Both the position numbers and the translations under genes were made by a program. DNA of 64,000 nucleotides, from positions 268,820,575 to 268,884,574 of the forward strand of contig NC_081407.1 of NCBI RefSeq assembly GCF_030272615.1, given 5' to 3'. The DNA is from Cryptomeria japonica. Its lineage: Eukaryota; Streptophyta; Pinopsida; Cupressales; Cupressaceae. Below, one piece after another: positions 1 through 12,900 of the stretch. The notes beneath the pieces are model-generated. The model searched no databases, was not told the origin of the DNA, and worked only from the letters and a program-made list of their open reading frames with translations. Every line of letters starts with the position of its first letter. Position 1 is the stretch's first letter.

Positions 1-1910
1 AGGAGGCAAGAACTTTGATCAAGGAAGCAAACCTACTGAAATTTTACTGGAGAGAAGCTATAGACATTGTTGTGTATACCCTTAATAGAGTCTTATTCAA
101 AAATAAGTTTGGTAAGACATCATATGAGTTATGGTATGGAAGGATCCCATCTGTGAAGTATTTGAAAGTTTTTGGAAGTGCATGCTATATCCAAAGAGAT
201 GAAGGAAGCCTTGGAAAGTTCATTAGTAGAGCAGATGAAGGTATATTTCTTGGTTATTCTACAAAGAGAAAATCTTACATATGTAATAACAAGAGGTTCA
301 AAAAAATTGGTGAAAGTACAAATGTGAAGGTTGATGAGAATATTTCAAAAGAAGATGTTATTCAAGCAGGATATGAATCTAATTAAGGAGAAGAGACGAA
401 TAGAGATGAAGAAAAGCTGAAAGAAACTCAGGTTGCTTCAACAACTGTATCAAAAACCCCAAGGTATGTGCAAAAAAATCAATTTGAGAATCAAATCAAA
501 GGAGATAAAAACACAGGAGCCATTACAAGAAGCAAAGTTGCTAAAGACCAAGTTCTTTTGTGTTTACTTTTTGAGTCTGAACCTAAGATAGTTGAAGAAG
601 CTTGCAAATATCAGAATTGGATGAAAGGAATGAAGGAAGAGCTGGATCAAATTGAGAAAAATCAAACTCGGGAACTGGTATCTAGGCTGATAGTTAAGAA
701 TGTTATTAGAACAAAGTGGGTGTTCTAGAATAAACTAGATGAAGATGGTCATGTTGTAAGAAACAAAGCAAGATTGGTATGCAAAGGTTACACATAGGTT
801 GAAGGAATTGATTTTGAAGAAATTTATGTTCCCATTGCTAGAATGGAGGCTATCGGGATGTTTTTGGCTTTTGTAGCATATAAGGATTTCAAAGTCTATC
901 AAATGGATTTGAAGTCAACATTTCTGAATGGGGAATTGAAATAAGTCTACATTGAACAATTGGAAAGATTCAAGTTATCAGATGATCCAAATGTTGTTTG
1001 CAGATTGAAGAAAGTGTCGTATGGATTGAATCAAGCACCTAGAGCCTATTATGGAAGGCTAGATAAGTATCTACTGAATCAGTGATTTCAAAAAAGGTTT
1101 GTTGACAACAATATTTACTTTAGAGTTGAATCAAGTAAGATCTTAATTGTTGTTGTATATGTGGATGACATAATATTTGAAGGTAATGATGATACGTGCA
1201 AGGAATTTGCTAGTGAAATGCAGAAGGAATTTGAAATGTCTATTATTGGTGAGTTAAATTTCTTTCTTGGATTGCAAGTGAATCAAAATAGTAAAGGCAT
1301 TTTCATTTCTCAGTGAAAGTATGTTAGAGAATTGTTGTAGAAGTTTGGATTGGAGAATTTCAAACTAGTATGGACTTCCATGACTACTAGATGCAAGTTG
1401 ACTAATGATGATAAATTTTCTAAGATTGATGCAAGCAAGTACAGATCAATGATTGGAGGATTGTTATATTTGATTACTACGATACCAAATATCATGCATG
1501 ATGTTTGTCTTACAGCCAGATTTCAACAGGAACCAAAAGGATCACATGTTGTTGCAGTAAAGAGGATATTCAAATACTTGAAAGGAACAAAAGATTTTGG
1601 ACTGTGGTATCCCAGATGATCAGACTTTACTCTAAAATCTTATACTGATGTAGATTAGGCATGAAGTGTTGATGACTAGAAGAGTACAAGTGGTGGAGCA
1701 TTTTTCCTCGGCTCTCAGTTAGTTGCTTAGTTAAGTAAGAAGCATAATTTTGTATCTTTATCAACTATAGAAGCTAAGTACATTGCAACATCTTCATGCT
1801 ACACTCAAGTACTTGAGATGAAACAAACATTGAGGGATATTGGCATACTGTTTAATAAACCTATATCAATCATGTGCGATAATACAAGTGCAATCAATGT
1901 CTATAAGAAC
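1..1910 (+). pseudogene. Copia A pol remnant: integrase C-terminus, RT, RNase H (5' part)
   Basis: Decayed Ty1/Copia polyprotein entering from the left edge. Positions 15-386 encode the integrase core C-terminus (FGKTSYELWYGR, then FLGYSTKRKSY). After a linker, RT starts around 600 (WMKGMKEELDQIEKN). It continues through [25 protein letters not shown] and the catalytic YVDD (about 1157-1168) to RNase H (STIEAKYIA, then CDNTSAINVYKN). I see at least ten in-frame stops, for example at 726, 796 and 941. RNase H stops abruptly at 1910 and resumes at 14093 (PIFHSRTKHI), because a hAT element landed between two codons. Family and orientation are certain. The 5' LTR, gag and protease lie outside the window. 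Confidence 0.93.
1903..1910. repeat. Left target-site duplication of the hAT element
   Basis: Reads ataagaac. The right copy at 14085-14092 reads ctaagaac. The uninterrupted target would encode the Copia RNase H residues YKNPIF, so the a is ancestral and the right copy has mutated. Confidence 0.85.
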
Positions 1911-2520
1911 CAGAGAGTTTTTTAGTGGCGAATCTTCACCAATTGGTGAATTCCACATTTTTTTTTAGGAAATGGTGAATAGTCTGGGGCAACATAGTGG
2001 TCAAATCGCTCGGAATTTTGGGGTTAACAATACACTGTATCCCGGCTTCGCCATTTACCACACACCGTTCGACATGCATGCTTGTAATATTCACCTGGAA
2101 TCACTCGAGCATGGGTATTAGATCACCTCTATTATTCGCCAGAAATAGTAAAACGACCACGTACCCAGGACCTAATTTGCCAATGGTAAATTAAATGTTC
2201 ATTGCACGCATCAACCAAATTCACCAGTATCAATTAAAACATTATAAGCATTCAAGGATCCATTTCGCCCCGCTTAAATCAAGATGCATTTTGAAACGCC
2301 CGCGCAATTCGCCAAAAATGCAATCATGGATTGATATAAATACACTCTTTCTTACAATTTGTTTGTGTCTGATTAGTAAATTTGGGAGCTCTCGATTTGC
2401 ATTCCGCAATTTGAGTTGGAACGTCAAAGTTCATTGTAGGGCGGAGGGCCAGAGTTACAATCCTGCAAGACAGGCCCAGGCATTCCTGATTCCTGATTCA
2501 GAGAATTGAGAAGGCATAAA
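1911..2520 (+). repeat. hAT left subterminal region
   Basis: No gene. It has scattered, diverged copies of a ttcgcca-like motif in both orientations: tggcgaatc (1926), ttcaccaattggtgaa (1934), cttcgcca (2046), attcgcca (2136), atttgccaatgg (2174), attcgccaa (2307). The same motif is dense at the right end. In hAT elements such subterminal motifs are bound by the transposase. That function here is inferred from position and motif sharing. Confidence 0.6.
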
Positions 2521-2595
2521 AGTGAGTAATCATTTCTTCATACTTGATAGTATTAGTTTTAACTTTTAATTCATAGTGAGAGGTCAAGACTCAAG

Positions 2596-5204
2596 ATGTC
2601 ACAGTTAGACATGGGTGAGACTCCTCAGGGTGGTGAAGGGATTGAGATGTCAAACAAGGGTGAGACTGAGACTCCTTAGGGTGGTGAAGGGATTGGGATG
2701 TCAAACAAGGGTAAGGCTCCTCAGGGTGGTGAAACTGAAGGGATTGGGAGGCCATCAAAATGCCCAGAACTTAAACTTAAAGATACTACCATAAAGTCTT
2801 TCTTTGGAATTGGCAAAGTTTCTGGTCCATCAACTTCTATAGTTGCAGAAGCCACTCACAACAACTCACCACCACCACAAGGTGGGATTGTCATTGAGTT
2901 AAATGCATCAAATGAGGATGAAAATACCGACACGACAAAAGATGTTATAAGGGATACACACAATGAGATATTTCACTCGGATGCAAATGCTAGTACTGAA
3001 GATGATGTTGGTAGGAAGAAAAGAAAAAGGAAAGTAAAACTGGGGTGAGAGTGGGAGATGACAAAGAGTTTTAAGATTGATTGGGTAGCAAAGTACCCAT
3101 TCATTGAACTAGTCCCCAACAATGATGAACAACTAACAAAATGTAGGTGTAAGATTTGTAGATGGAAACTAAAAGAGAGAAGAAGATGCAGCTAAAGCTT
3201 GACACCATAGAAAAGCATATTGGTAAGGTTTATGAAAAATAGATCATAGACAGAAAGGAAACACCAGTAGTAAGATGGAAATCAAAGCAAGAATGTCTTC
3301 ATGTTAAGTATGCCACAAAATATGAAGAGCATAACCACAAAATGACATTGATTGGTAATAGTGGATTTGGAAATATAATCAAGGCTGGGCTTGAACATGC
3401 AGCGAAAGATGCAAACCTGACAAAGACTATTCAAATGAGTGTTATTTTTCATATTCTATCTAGAGGGTGTCCTATGAAAGATTTCCCAGAATTTAGTAAT
3501 TTATTATCTTTTTTTAATGTTCCTCACTATCCTATGTCACATTGGTCAATAAACACTGGATGGGAAATGGCAAACTATCTTGCTGAGGTGGAAAAGAAAA
3601 ATTTACAAGAGAGTGTAAAAGAGTCAAATTTCATTTCATTATCCATAGATGAAGTTACTACAGTAGATAACACTGCTTGGGTTTGTATGCATGTGTATAC
3701 TGTAAAAGAACATGTCTGCCGAGCTCATCTACTTTGTGTTAGTAAAATGAGGGGCAATTCAACAACAAAAACTTTATATTTGGAAGTTAAGGAAGCTTTG
3801 AATGAAATTGCTGGTATGGATGACTTGACAATTGAGAAGAAGTTGGTGTGTGTTGGAGCTGCAGTAATGCAAGGTCAAAGGACTGGTCTTTGTGCAATAT
3901 TACAAACTAGTATTGCACCATACATGGTTGGCATTCACTGCATGGCCCACTGAATGAATTTAGCATATAGAATTGTAAGCAATTTCCCTAAAGTGTCAAA
4001 AGTTGAAGATTTGGTCCACGAGCTCCACTCATACTTCTGTCGAAGTCCTAAATGTTTTGCATAATTTTAGATTTTTGATGAGGGAGTAACAAGAAGAAAC
4101 AAGCTTCTCAGGGATGTTGAGACTAGATGGATCTCCTTGCATGGACCAGCGGAATGAGTTCTAACAGAATATCAATCCTTGATCGGACTAATGTATGAGC
4201 AATGCCTCAGAATAGACAAAGCTCCTAATCTCTTACATAAGTTAAGTGATATATAGACTCTGTTAACTTTAGCTAGTCTTCTCCCCATGCTAGATTCAAT
4301 GAAAAAACTTGTTAAGAAAGCCCAAGACAAAACTATGTATATCAATGAGTATAGTACTCTACGTAAAATGACATGCTTGAGCCTGGATGGTCTATATTCA
4401 GATCTAACAGGGCGAAGCCCAAATTTTTTTAGGTGGCAGATAATTACAGATTTGAATCATGCTGAAATTTTTTTACATTTCAATACAAAAAATGACTTAT
4501 GTGTCTTTGTCAAAGGATTTCAGATACCAATGCACCAATCTAAGATAGGCAAGCGAGGCAGACCACTACCAGTTAAAAAGGAAGATTTTGACAGGATTGT
4601 TAAATCTGCTAATGATAATTTGAAGTCTATTGCATATGAACTTTCAACTGAGATTCATGAAAGATTCCCTTGAGAATAAATACTTGAAGCCATGGGTTGT
4701 GTGTATCCTCAATTTTGGCATTCAATTGGAGATAATCCAAATGACGCAAATATGTTTCATAAAAAACTAGAGGAATTGATATTGACATTTTCAAAAGATG
4801 CATATTGCAATGGACAACCAATAGAAGAAATTTTAAATTCAGATCATCTTAAAAAATGATGTAAACACTTTGCATTGTTTATGAAACAACAGTTGGTTGA
4901 CTTGGAGAATCCATTTGAACCCGGATCAATCACAAGGCTTTGGAAAATGATAGATCAAAGTGAAGCATTGTGCATTGCAATACTAGAATATTTGAAACTT
5001 GTTGATTTATGTCAAACAATGATATTGGGGTCGGTGGAAGATGAGAGAGTTTTTAGTGCATTAGGGCTTTTGAAATCAAAGATCAGAAACAAATTAGACA
5101 AAAATTTGGAAACTTCCTTGAGGTTGTTTGTAACTCAGTATAATGTTAGAGATTTTCCATATGATAGGGCACTGGCAATCTGGAATTCCATGTGTGAAAG
5201 ATGA
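2596..5204 (+). pseudogene. hAT transposase, degenerate
   Basis: Remains of a hAT transposase of about 850 residues. The start at 2596 is the first in-frame ATG, followed by a short duplicated segment (MSNKGE, then MSNKGK) and a basic KKRKRKVK patch. A region with C-x-C-x-x-C (CRCKIC, about 3140) may be a remnant zinc finger. A frameshift lies near 3175-3186. The core follows at 3342-5204 in one frame: SLSIDEVTTVDN (first catalytic Asp), VMQGQRTG, HCMAH-stop-MNLAY (C-H motif), ETRWISLHGP (Trp motif), and the C-terminal dimerisation end with DERVFSALGLLKSKIRNKL (catalytic Glu). The second Asp normally just before AAVMQG is absent (text reads CVGAAVMQG), and stops occur at 2677, 3951, 4063, 4252 and 4672. 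It is non-functional. The subfamily resembles the SIDE(S)-type hATs also found in animals, by motif only. Confidence 0.88.
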
Positions 5205-5920
5205 GGGTTGTGCAACACTTTAAAAGCTGGTGGTGCTAGTCCTAGTACTAGTGCTGAGACAAATGATGAATCGTAGACTCAGAGTCAACATGAAGACGAA
5301 GAAATTTTTGAATACCGGACTCAGAATGAAGATGAACCTATTAGTACTAGTTAGTTTCTGGATCTCGAGTCCATTTGGGATATAGAAGCCTCAGACTGAG
5401 TCACTGAAGTGAATTAACAGTCATTTTATAGGTATTTATAATTATACTACAATTCTTGAGTCATATTACAATTTCAATTTGCAATACTATAGTTGTCATT
5501 GATGATTTTTTATATTGTATTCCTTGAATTTGTCAATCAGAACGGATACTTATTTCATATTTTTAATTGTGAATTCAAATTATTAATAAACAATTAGAAT
5601 TTATTTTTTGAATTATTAGTAAACAATTGAATTATTAGTAAATTGGTTCCACATTATTTTGAACATGAAATGCAACAATTTGTGTCACAAGATCCATAAA
5701 ATTATTCATAATGCATAACTGTTAGAACCTTTCTACTGTTCTACATTAAATGCTTAACATGATGTTCATGGCGATTAGGGTTCTGTGTTTGTTTTTTGTC
5801 TTAGTTGGCTAGTAAACCGAAGTTGTCGTGCATTGAAAATATGAGTTGTCCTCTCTTTATTTGTCCATGTCAATGTCAAGTATGGTCAAATGGTTGGTCA
5901 GACAATGAGACATGTTTAAT
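5205..5920. other. AT-rich spacer after the transposase
   Basis: The transposase stop is followed by a region with repeated ctagtac-like strings (5236-5350), then AT-rich sequence with duplicated aattattagtaaacaatt units (5577-5645). I see no gene, TIR or LTR edge here. Confidence 0.5.
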
Positions 5921-5929
5921 GTTTCATCT

Positions 5930-6960
5930 CTAACTCGCAGATAATTTTCATGTTTAAAAATTTAAGTGGTGAGTTAGCGAGTGTTGGTTTGGGTTTAAAT
6001 CGCGAGGTCTCTAGTTTTTTGGGTGTTAGCATTTTATGTTAGCGAGATGGATATTGTTAATGAAATTGCTTTGGTCGTGAGGTCTCGAATTGGTTTGATG
6101 CCATGCATTATAGCCGCGAGAGTTAGCGAGTAAGTCATTAGTGGTCTGTGTGTCACTGCTCGCACCTATTTATGAAGGTAATTAACATAAAACATCAATT
6201 TTTGTTGGTACTCGCTGGGTCGCTACAGTCAAGAAATAAATAGTTTTGAGATTTTATGGTTATCGCTAGCTCGCAGGTCCTTTATCATCAAGTCAGTTTA
6301 AGTCGTGAGCTTGCGAGTATTAGGAGATTTTAGTTGTCGCTACCTCAAAAGATGTTTTGCACTTGACCATTTTATGTTGCGAGGTTGCGACTGGGTGTGA
6401 TTTGATGTTATCGCAAGGTCGCTAGGTGTTTGCAATTAAGTAATTTTAATTTGTGATCATGCAATGTGGTTGGTATCGCAACTTAGTTGGTTTCGTCGCT
6501 TGCTCGTAGGTTTTGAAGTTGTTTAGCATTTTATGTTGCGATCTAGCGACAAGTAAGTTTTGGTCTAATTTTGTGGTCATCGCATGCTCGCGGGTTTGTA
6601 AGTCTTAAGTCAAAAAGTGTTATGAGCATGTGATGGCGGTTGAGTGTCTTGTTGTCACTGAATCGCAAGGGTTTAAGTCAAGTTAAGTTTCAAGTTGGGA
6701 GCTTGTGATGAAATAAGTTGTTTTGTTAGATTTGCAGTGGTCGCCAGCTCGCAAGTAAAGAAAGAATATTACAAATGTTGTTGCGAGGTTGTGACTGAAG
6801 GGCTTGATGATGATCAATGGTTATCGCTCACTCGCAAGATTCTTTGAGGATTCATAAAAGGTGTTGCGAGCTTGCAATTAAGAGGATTTGGTAGCATTGT
6901 CGCTAACTCGCCAGTTACTTTCCAAATTGTTATAACCAGTTGTGAGTGTGTGATTAAAGA
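5930..6960. repeat. CTCGC/GCGAG palindromic repeat array, left copy
   Basis: About 1 kb of diverged repeats around the words gcgag and ctcgc, often fused as tcgctagctcgc or gttgcgagctagcga. By eye there are about 17 perfect gcgag or ctcgc words, in both orientations and often 50-90 bp apart. The block at 5990-6140 matches 13078-13225 directly, sharing the words aaatcgcgaggtctctag, gggtgttagcatt and attgttaatgaaattgct. The array lies inside the hAT between transposase and coding ghost. Repeats in both orientations near both sides of a coding region resemble the subterminal arrays of CACTA/Spm elements, but I found no CACTA-type terminus. Function unknown. Confidence 0.7.
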
Positions 6961-7308
6961 TGGGGATTGACACATGGACTTGTTTGTTGGGTTCTGTAAA
7001 AGTTTTGAATAGAAATCGCAAATCAAATAGAAGCGCATGAATTTAAATTTTGCTCGAGTACTTCAGCTTTGAATTAATGCCACAATAGCTAGTTCATGCA
7101 AGTGTAGCAATTAATGGACTTGAGAGAAGTGATGGTACCCAAATACCATAAATTGCATGATCGAGCTGAGATTTTGTATAATTGCATTAATGCATTCTAT
7201 CTTCAAGGTAATCCAATGAATTGAGCTCTGCAACAATGTTGGATAATTCGGAGTGTTGGGTGTGGGAAAATTTCAGAAAATTGGTTAAGTTTTTCTCCTG
7301 CAGCTAAA
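6961..7308 (+). other. Leader region upstream of the coding ghost
   Basis: No coding sequence recognised. The last bases before the putative start form a good plant 3' splice acceptor: a pyrimidine run ending ttttctcctgcag at 7291-7303, six bases before the ATG at 7309. That would fit a spliced 5' leader. I did not find a convincing donor. Confidence 0.35.
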
Positions 7309-10300
7309 ATGAGCAAGGCGATGAGTCGAACTGGAGGTTCCATGCCCAAGGCCATGACAAGTAGAGACCTGGAGGTTCCAAGCCTAAGGCCATTGAGACG
7401 AAATACAAAGAAGAATTTGTAGATTTTCTACCAGGGACTTCTGTTGCTTTGAATACAAATGATTTGGCATGGAAAGATTTATGGAGCCAATGTAGAAACC
7501 TGACCACGCTTCATATGACTGTTTTGCTTTGTTTCATTATTTCTGGAATAATCGGGTTAAGGGTGTCCCAATGTTAAACCCTTGGGATTTAAATATGGCA
7601 AAGTTAATTGTGCCAGATGTGTATGTTGATGTGGATTTGATCAAAGAGTTGGCCAAACGCTATTGCCCAGTATCTAGGGTAATCAGAAGAAAGAACTAGT
7701 CTGCCCTAGTTTCAATTAATAGAGCTAGCTTTGTTGAAGCTTTCCAGATTACTGGTGTTGCATGTACAGATATAGATTAGATTTTAGAGGATTATGACAA
7801 ATACAAAGGTGTTATCAAGAAGCATGCAATGCCTAGATACATGCCTAGGGTGAATAGGAAACTGGTTATAATTCCAGATAGTATCAAACTACCATTTGAC
7901 ATCACACCTTTCCACCATTATATGCATTGTACAATCTATGGATTATGTAGAGTGTTGGGTTTTGATGGAGATTCAACAGTGTCAGCTGAATTACTGATGA
8001 TGGCTATGGACATTCAACACCCAGATGCTAACAAATATTATGATTATGTGGGCTATGTGGTTGAACACATTCATAATGCTCTAGTAGAAATTCAGAGTGG
8101 TGCACCCAACCCTACATTCAAGCATTATTCATTGCTGATGCATTTAATCTTGTTCTATAATGTTGAGATCATGGATAAAGAATTGGAGCTTTTCAAAGAA
8201 GAATTGGGTGTCTTAATGCCAATACAAAGATGGACCCAGGTTTGGGATAGTAGTTCTCCCCATTCTTCTTTCCTTTTCTTTTAAAATTGGATTGTTTTGC
8301 CAATTATGGAAATGCTAGGAATAAATTGGGAACGATTGCCAATTAATGTTAGGAGAGTTTTGAGACCTTATTAGTGTGTTCCAAATTGGTCTATTTCACA
8401 TAATTGGGGGGACTTTTTCTTTTCTAATAACTTTACTGTGATCAGAGTCTATGGGTTTCCTCAGCCTCCCCATATTCTACCAAAATTTGTTCCAATTAGG
8501 ATTTCTTTTATGGAGTTTATTTGACAATTGACCCTAGTTGAAAAATAATACCTTGACAAACACAGGAAGGGTTCTCTTCTTCCTAGGCTTTAAGTTGTGT
8601 CTGATTTTACCATTGGTAGGAGTTCCTTTGATGAAGTAAACAATTTCCTTAAACAATATAGGTTGGTTAATGTTGTGTCTAGATTCTGTGATCTTGAACA
8701 ATTTATTAAATGTACATTGCCAAAAATGACACCTTGGGCCATAATAAAGGACCATGAACCATTGGATGATGAAGATGTGGTTAGAAATGTGCTGAGAAAA
8801 GAGGAAGTACAAGAAAGGAGAAGAAAATGGAAAAAATTGATGAGAGTTGAAGCAAAATTGAAGGTTGTTGACCCTAGTCTCTCAGGTTTTTGCCTTGATA
8901 ACCCGTACCTAGAGAGGATCTCAGATGAAACAAATGCCTCAAATTCCAGAAGTGGTTGCTCAGCAGCAAGACCCCCAAGATGGGAATTCTTCACATGGAA
9001 AGAGGCCACTTAGTGTGCCTGTTGATGATGTAGAGAGTGGGGATGAAGTTCAATCTACCCGAGTGCCAACTGCAAAGAAACAAAAAACCAAAGAGGTCGG
9101 TACAATTGTGAGGAGAGACCCTGCTAGAGCAATTGTTACAGAACAAGGACACTACTCTCATCAAATAAGGACACATCTCAGAGAAGCGGGGCATAATGAA
9201 GAACAAGGAGAAACAAACGAAGCCCTTGCTCAAGGCTTTGATGAGCATGTGATGTTGTCAAATGAGATCATGAAAGATGATGACTTTATTAAGTCAGATG
9301 AATTTAAAAGTTTTTTGACAAGGTTGAAACAAAATCAATTAAGACAAAATCTGATCATAGAGGAAGGAAATGTAGAAAAGAAAGAAGAGATCATCAAGGC
9401 CCTGCAAGAATATGATCCTGATAGGGAGCAAATATCTATGGAATAGGCAAGACAATTGATTAAGAGTACTGGTATCATTATGATGTCTGACTGGGATATC
9501 CAGTCTATTTTTATTATTGATCAAGATTAGGAAGCAAGAGGACCCAATGTTTAAAACTGAATTTGAAATTGGAGATATAATAAGAGGATCAAGATTTAAT
9601 CCTAAGTCAAAGACACTTGCTTCTTGGTCTTTGGCCCCTTCCACTCAAAAGCCCCACCTTCTAAATATCCAAGTAGAAAAGAAAGCTGACAGAATGATCT
9701 AGAATTCGCAGAACACAACTGACATGGAGATTGCCTCATTTTTTACTCAAGTTTCTTTCATGAATTTATCAAAAACAGAGGATTTGTTAAGAAGATACAC
9801 AGAAACATATAGCCAATTGATTGCATTATCTAAAAAATATGAAGAGACACTGATGAAGAAGGGCGCTCTAGAGGAAGAGTTAGTGGAGTTGAAAGAAAAA
9901 ATTGCAAATGAGCCCCCTCCAATACAGATTACAGAACAAGTACAAGAAATACCAGCTGATGTGACAACAAAAATGGAGGAATACACAGAGAAAATTGAAA
10001 AGCTTGAAAATGAACAAAATGTCAAGGCTATCTCTATTGTGTCAGGAATCCTAAAACACAGGATTAATGTATTGAAAGGAAAATTGATGGTAGTGCATTA
10101 TTTGCACATTTATTTTAAAGAGGCAAGTAAAACATCCTTTGAGGTTGTCGCTTTTCTTGGACCTTTGTTCAATGTTTGGTTAGGAAGAAACAGATTAATG
10201 GATAAGCTAGATACTGCAATGATGTATAGTGACGAGTTCCCTCCCAAGATCAGTGACACTAAAGACATGGTGGAGGTAATGAATGCAACTTATGCATTTT

Positions 10301-10713
10301 TCATAGGGAAGGATGTGCTTATAAATGAAAAATTGTAGACATTTAGGGAAGGTTATAGTAAATTGGTGCCTTAAATTTATGGTAGTAATGGATATTTGAA
10401 ATCAGTTTCTGATTGGACCAGCGAATTTGATTTGATTCTGGAGGAAGAAGAAATAATCAAGCATATAGATGAACAGGTTGATGTTGATTTCCTTAACGGT
10501 ATGCTTGATTCACTGTTCAAGGTTGAGGTTGACCATGCAAAGTTTATTGTTGAGGCTAGAGCAGTTACAGATGCTAGATGGACAGATTCAATTGCAAAGT
10601 TGGAAGAGGTAAAGGTATTTAGTTGGCCAACAAACAAAGAGGTGGACAGGTGGCAAGCCATGCTAAAGCAAAAGAAGAAATGTCAGGTTGCTACCCAAGA
10701 TTCCTCACAGTAA
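7309..10713 (+). pseudogene. Unrecognised long coding ghost carried inside the hAT
   Basis: A decayed reading frame of about 1,100 codons. ATG 7309 opens MSKAMSRTGGSMPKAM; a frameshift lies near 7490. One frame then runs 7496-9013 (NRVKGVPMLNPWDLNMAKL, MPRYMPRVNRKLVIIPDS, MHCTIYGLCRVLGFDGD) with stops at 7697, 7778 and 8282. A shift near 8925 gives a Gln/Glu-rich segment with a basic PTAKKQKTKE patch (8925-9446). A last frame follows (9517-10713) with an acidic, coiled-coil-like region (KYEETLMKKGALEEELVELK) and an alpha-helical C-terminus. Layout is globular N-terminus, charged linker, helical C-terminus. No transposase, helicase, protease or RT motif is visible. It could be a captured host gene, a second transposon protein or part of another nested element. 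Function unknown. Confidence 0.6.
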
Positions 10714-12900
10714 TTCTAAGCTTGTTGAATCCTCATCTTATAAAAGGATTCCAAGATTAATTTGAGAGGGATGACCACTTTTTCTTTTTGATTGGTAGAG
10801 AGGGATGGCCAGTTGGCCACTTTTATTGATGTTGGAAACTCTAATATAGTTATAATAGATCAACTGTTCAAGAATTTGATAAGTGCATAGCTGAATCACA
10901 TTTTGAATTAACTTTTTGATATCATTATGAATATAATATCAATATCATTTGCAGTTTGAGATCTTCACATAATTGTCTTTGTGTTGAATTTATGTTTTCA
11001 CTGTGAATTGAATGGTCAAGGGTTTTTCAATTTACATATGAATCTGGGTTGTGTATGTAATGGCATATTCTTTCCTATTTATCTACAAATGAATCTTATT
11101 AAAGTTTATTATCAAGTTGTCTTTGAATTGTAAGTGACTCTATGCCCTAGGATAAGGCACTGGTGTGTTGTCTTGATGTTGACTTGGTGAAGTGACCTTC
11201 CAATTATAATAGTTGATTCATTGTGGGTGAATATGTTTTCTTGTTTGCCTTTGACTATGAAATTGTTATTTATCTATAACATCTATCATGGAATTGGATC
11301 CTCAAACGATATTCTCTTTAATTGAGTTGCATGCATGTTTTACTAATTATGTTGTATTCCTATCTATTGTGGTGTTTGATACTTTAATTCTTAATACTCT
11401 TATGATTTTATATGATATGGATGTTTATGTAATATACATGGAGGTGTTCTATGACTATCATGTACATGTTTTCCCTCCTCCATAAAGTTGGCATTTACTC
11501 ATACCTATAATCTGCCCACCAATTACAATGAGGTGAATCCTTAATATGATTCCAGACTAACAGAAATTTTGCATTCCTGGGCATAATAGGAAGCATTAAA
11601 TGAAAAATTACATACACCATAACAATGCAACAAATGAAAAAAGTTAAAACTCATGATTCTGATCATTTGAAAGAGATAGAATTATACACCAAAGAGAAAT
11701 AGATCATAATTTAATTTGTATTGAATAAAATTACTACTTCTGTCAACCATCATGAAATAAATTTATATATAACTCCTTCAAGAACCTGCACAAAGCTTGA
11801 CACTAAATTCTTTTCATCTTCTCTATAAATGACTATACAACTTGCTCCCTTCTCCTAGAGTCTAGAATCACTACTGGAACTAGAAAAGGAACCCCAATGA
11901 CTATACAACTTGCAAAACTGCTTGAGCCATGCCATTATCACCCTGATGCCTTTAGATGGAATGTGAGATGTTACGTTCTGTCCAACAGATCATTTCCAAA
12001 TAGAGGAGGAAGCCTTCATGCCTAGGAACAAAGAAAATGGAAAGAGGAGCTCGAGCCTTCATTCCCATGATCAGGGAAAGTAGAAAGAGGAGCTTTAGGG
12101 TAAATGTAATATGTTGGGGAGGGGTTGCAACTTCCATATCATCAGAAAGATGACTGGCTACCACTCCCCACCAAAACAAATCCTTCTTTCATTCCTTTAC
12201 GGGCTCCTTCTTCAAACCTCCTACCATCTTGTGGCAAAGTAGAAGCAGAGGATGTGCCATGCTTGGCCTTTCTTGAAAAGAAAAGGTTTTCACACCCCCT
12301 CTGGCAATCCTTCTCACTTTCACAACCCCTCTAACAATAAACAAACTCACATAGGAGAAAACAAAAAAACACCCATCCGATATCACATAGCACACAACAA
12401 CTCCATGCATGATCCCGCTCAAACATCATCTTCCTTTCTGAGGAAAAAACCACTCTCAGAAAATGAAAAAGGTTTCTTTTCTCTTCTACCAATTAAGTCA
12501 CCACTCCATTATATTTATAACCTTTTAAAAATTCATTTGGTGATGCTCATTCACGTGAAAAATCATCATTTTGGTGTTTTTCAACATGACTGTAGACTCT
12601 AGAAGTCATGCCTTTCAAATCCACTGCATCTTGCTAAGGCTCATCTATTGTGAACGATTTTGTTCTGATTTTATTCCTTCTTGATTGGACAAATTTTGCT
12701 TCAGAATCCCTGACAACAAGCAACCTGAGCTTTGATTTCTCAGAGAAATCCGTGATCTCCCATCTCTAACTCAGAAGCTGTCCAATCCTTTTATGCCTCT
12801 AAAACCGTCGTCCTCGCTTGTTTAATCAACCTTGACTCAGTATAAACCTTCAAACTAGTCCCTCAGGAATGAGTCGGCATCCAAGCCTTAAAAATTCCTC
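10714..12900. other. Non-coding stretch downstream of the ghost
   Basis: About 2.2 kb without a convincing gene. The first 500 bp look like a T-rich 3' untranslated region. 11870-12340 holds short local repeats (gactatacaacttgc at 11832 and 11900; gaaagaggagct at 12037 and 12081). The short open frames here have no recognisable motif, and 12125-12602 is open in overlapping frames on both strands, a sign of non-coding composition. Confidence 0.45.

Noticed and set aside
5930-6960. The CTCGC/GCGAG array as a CRISPR array
   Set aside because: Repeats are diverged, in both orientations and unevenly spaced, with no constant repeat or spacers; the context is a plant transposon.
8534-9644. Minus-strand open frames of up to 139 codons
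   Set aside because: Antisense to the better supported plus-strand ghost, which shows consistent protein-like sequence across frames.
11288-12602. Short open frames downstream of the ghost as genes
   Set aside because: Low complexity, open on both strands in overlapping frames, no motif.
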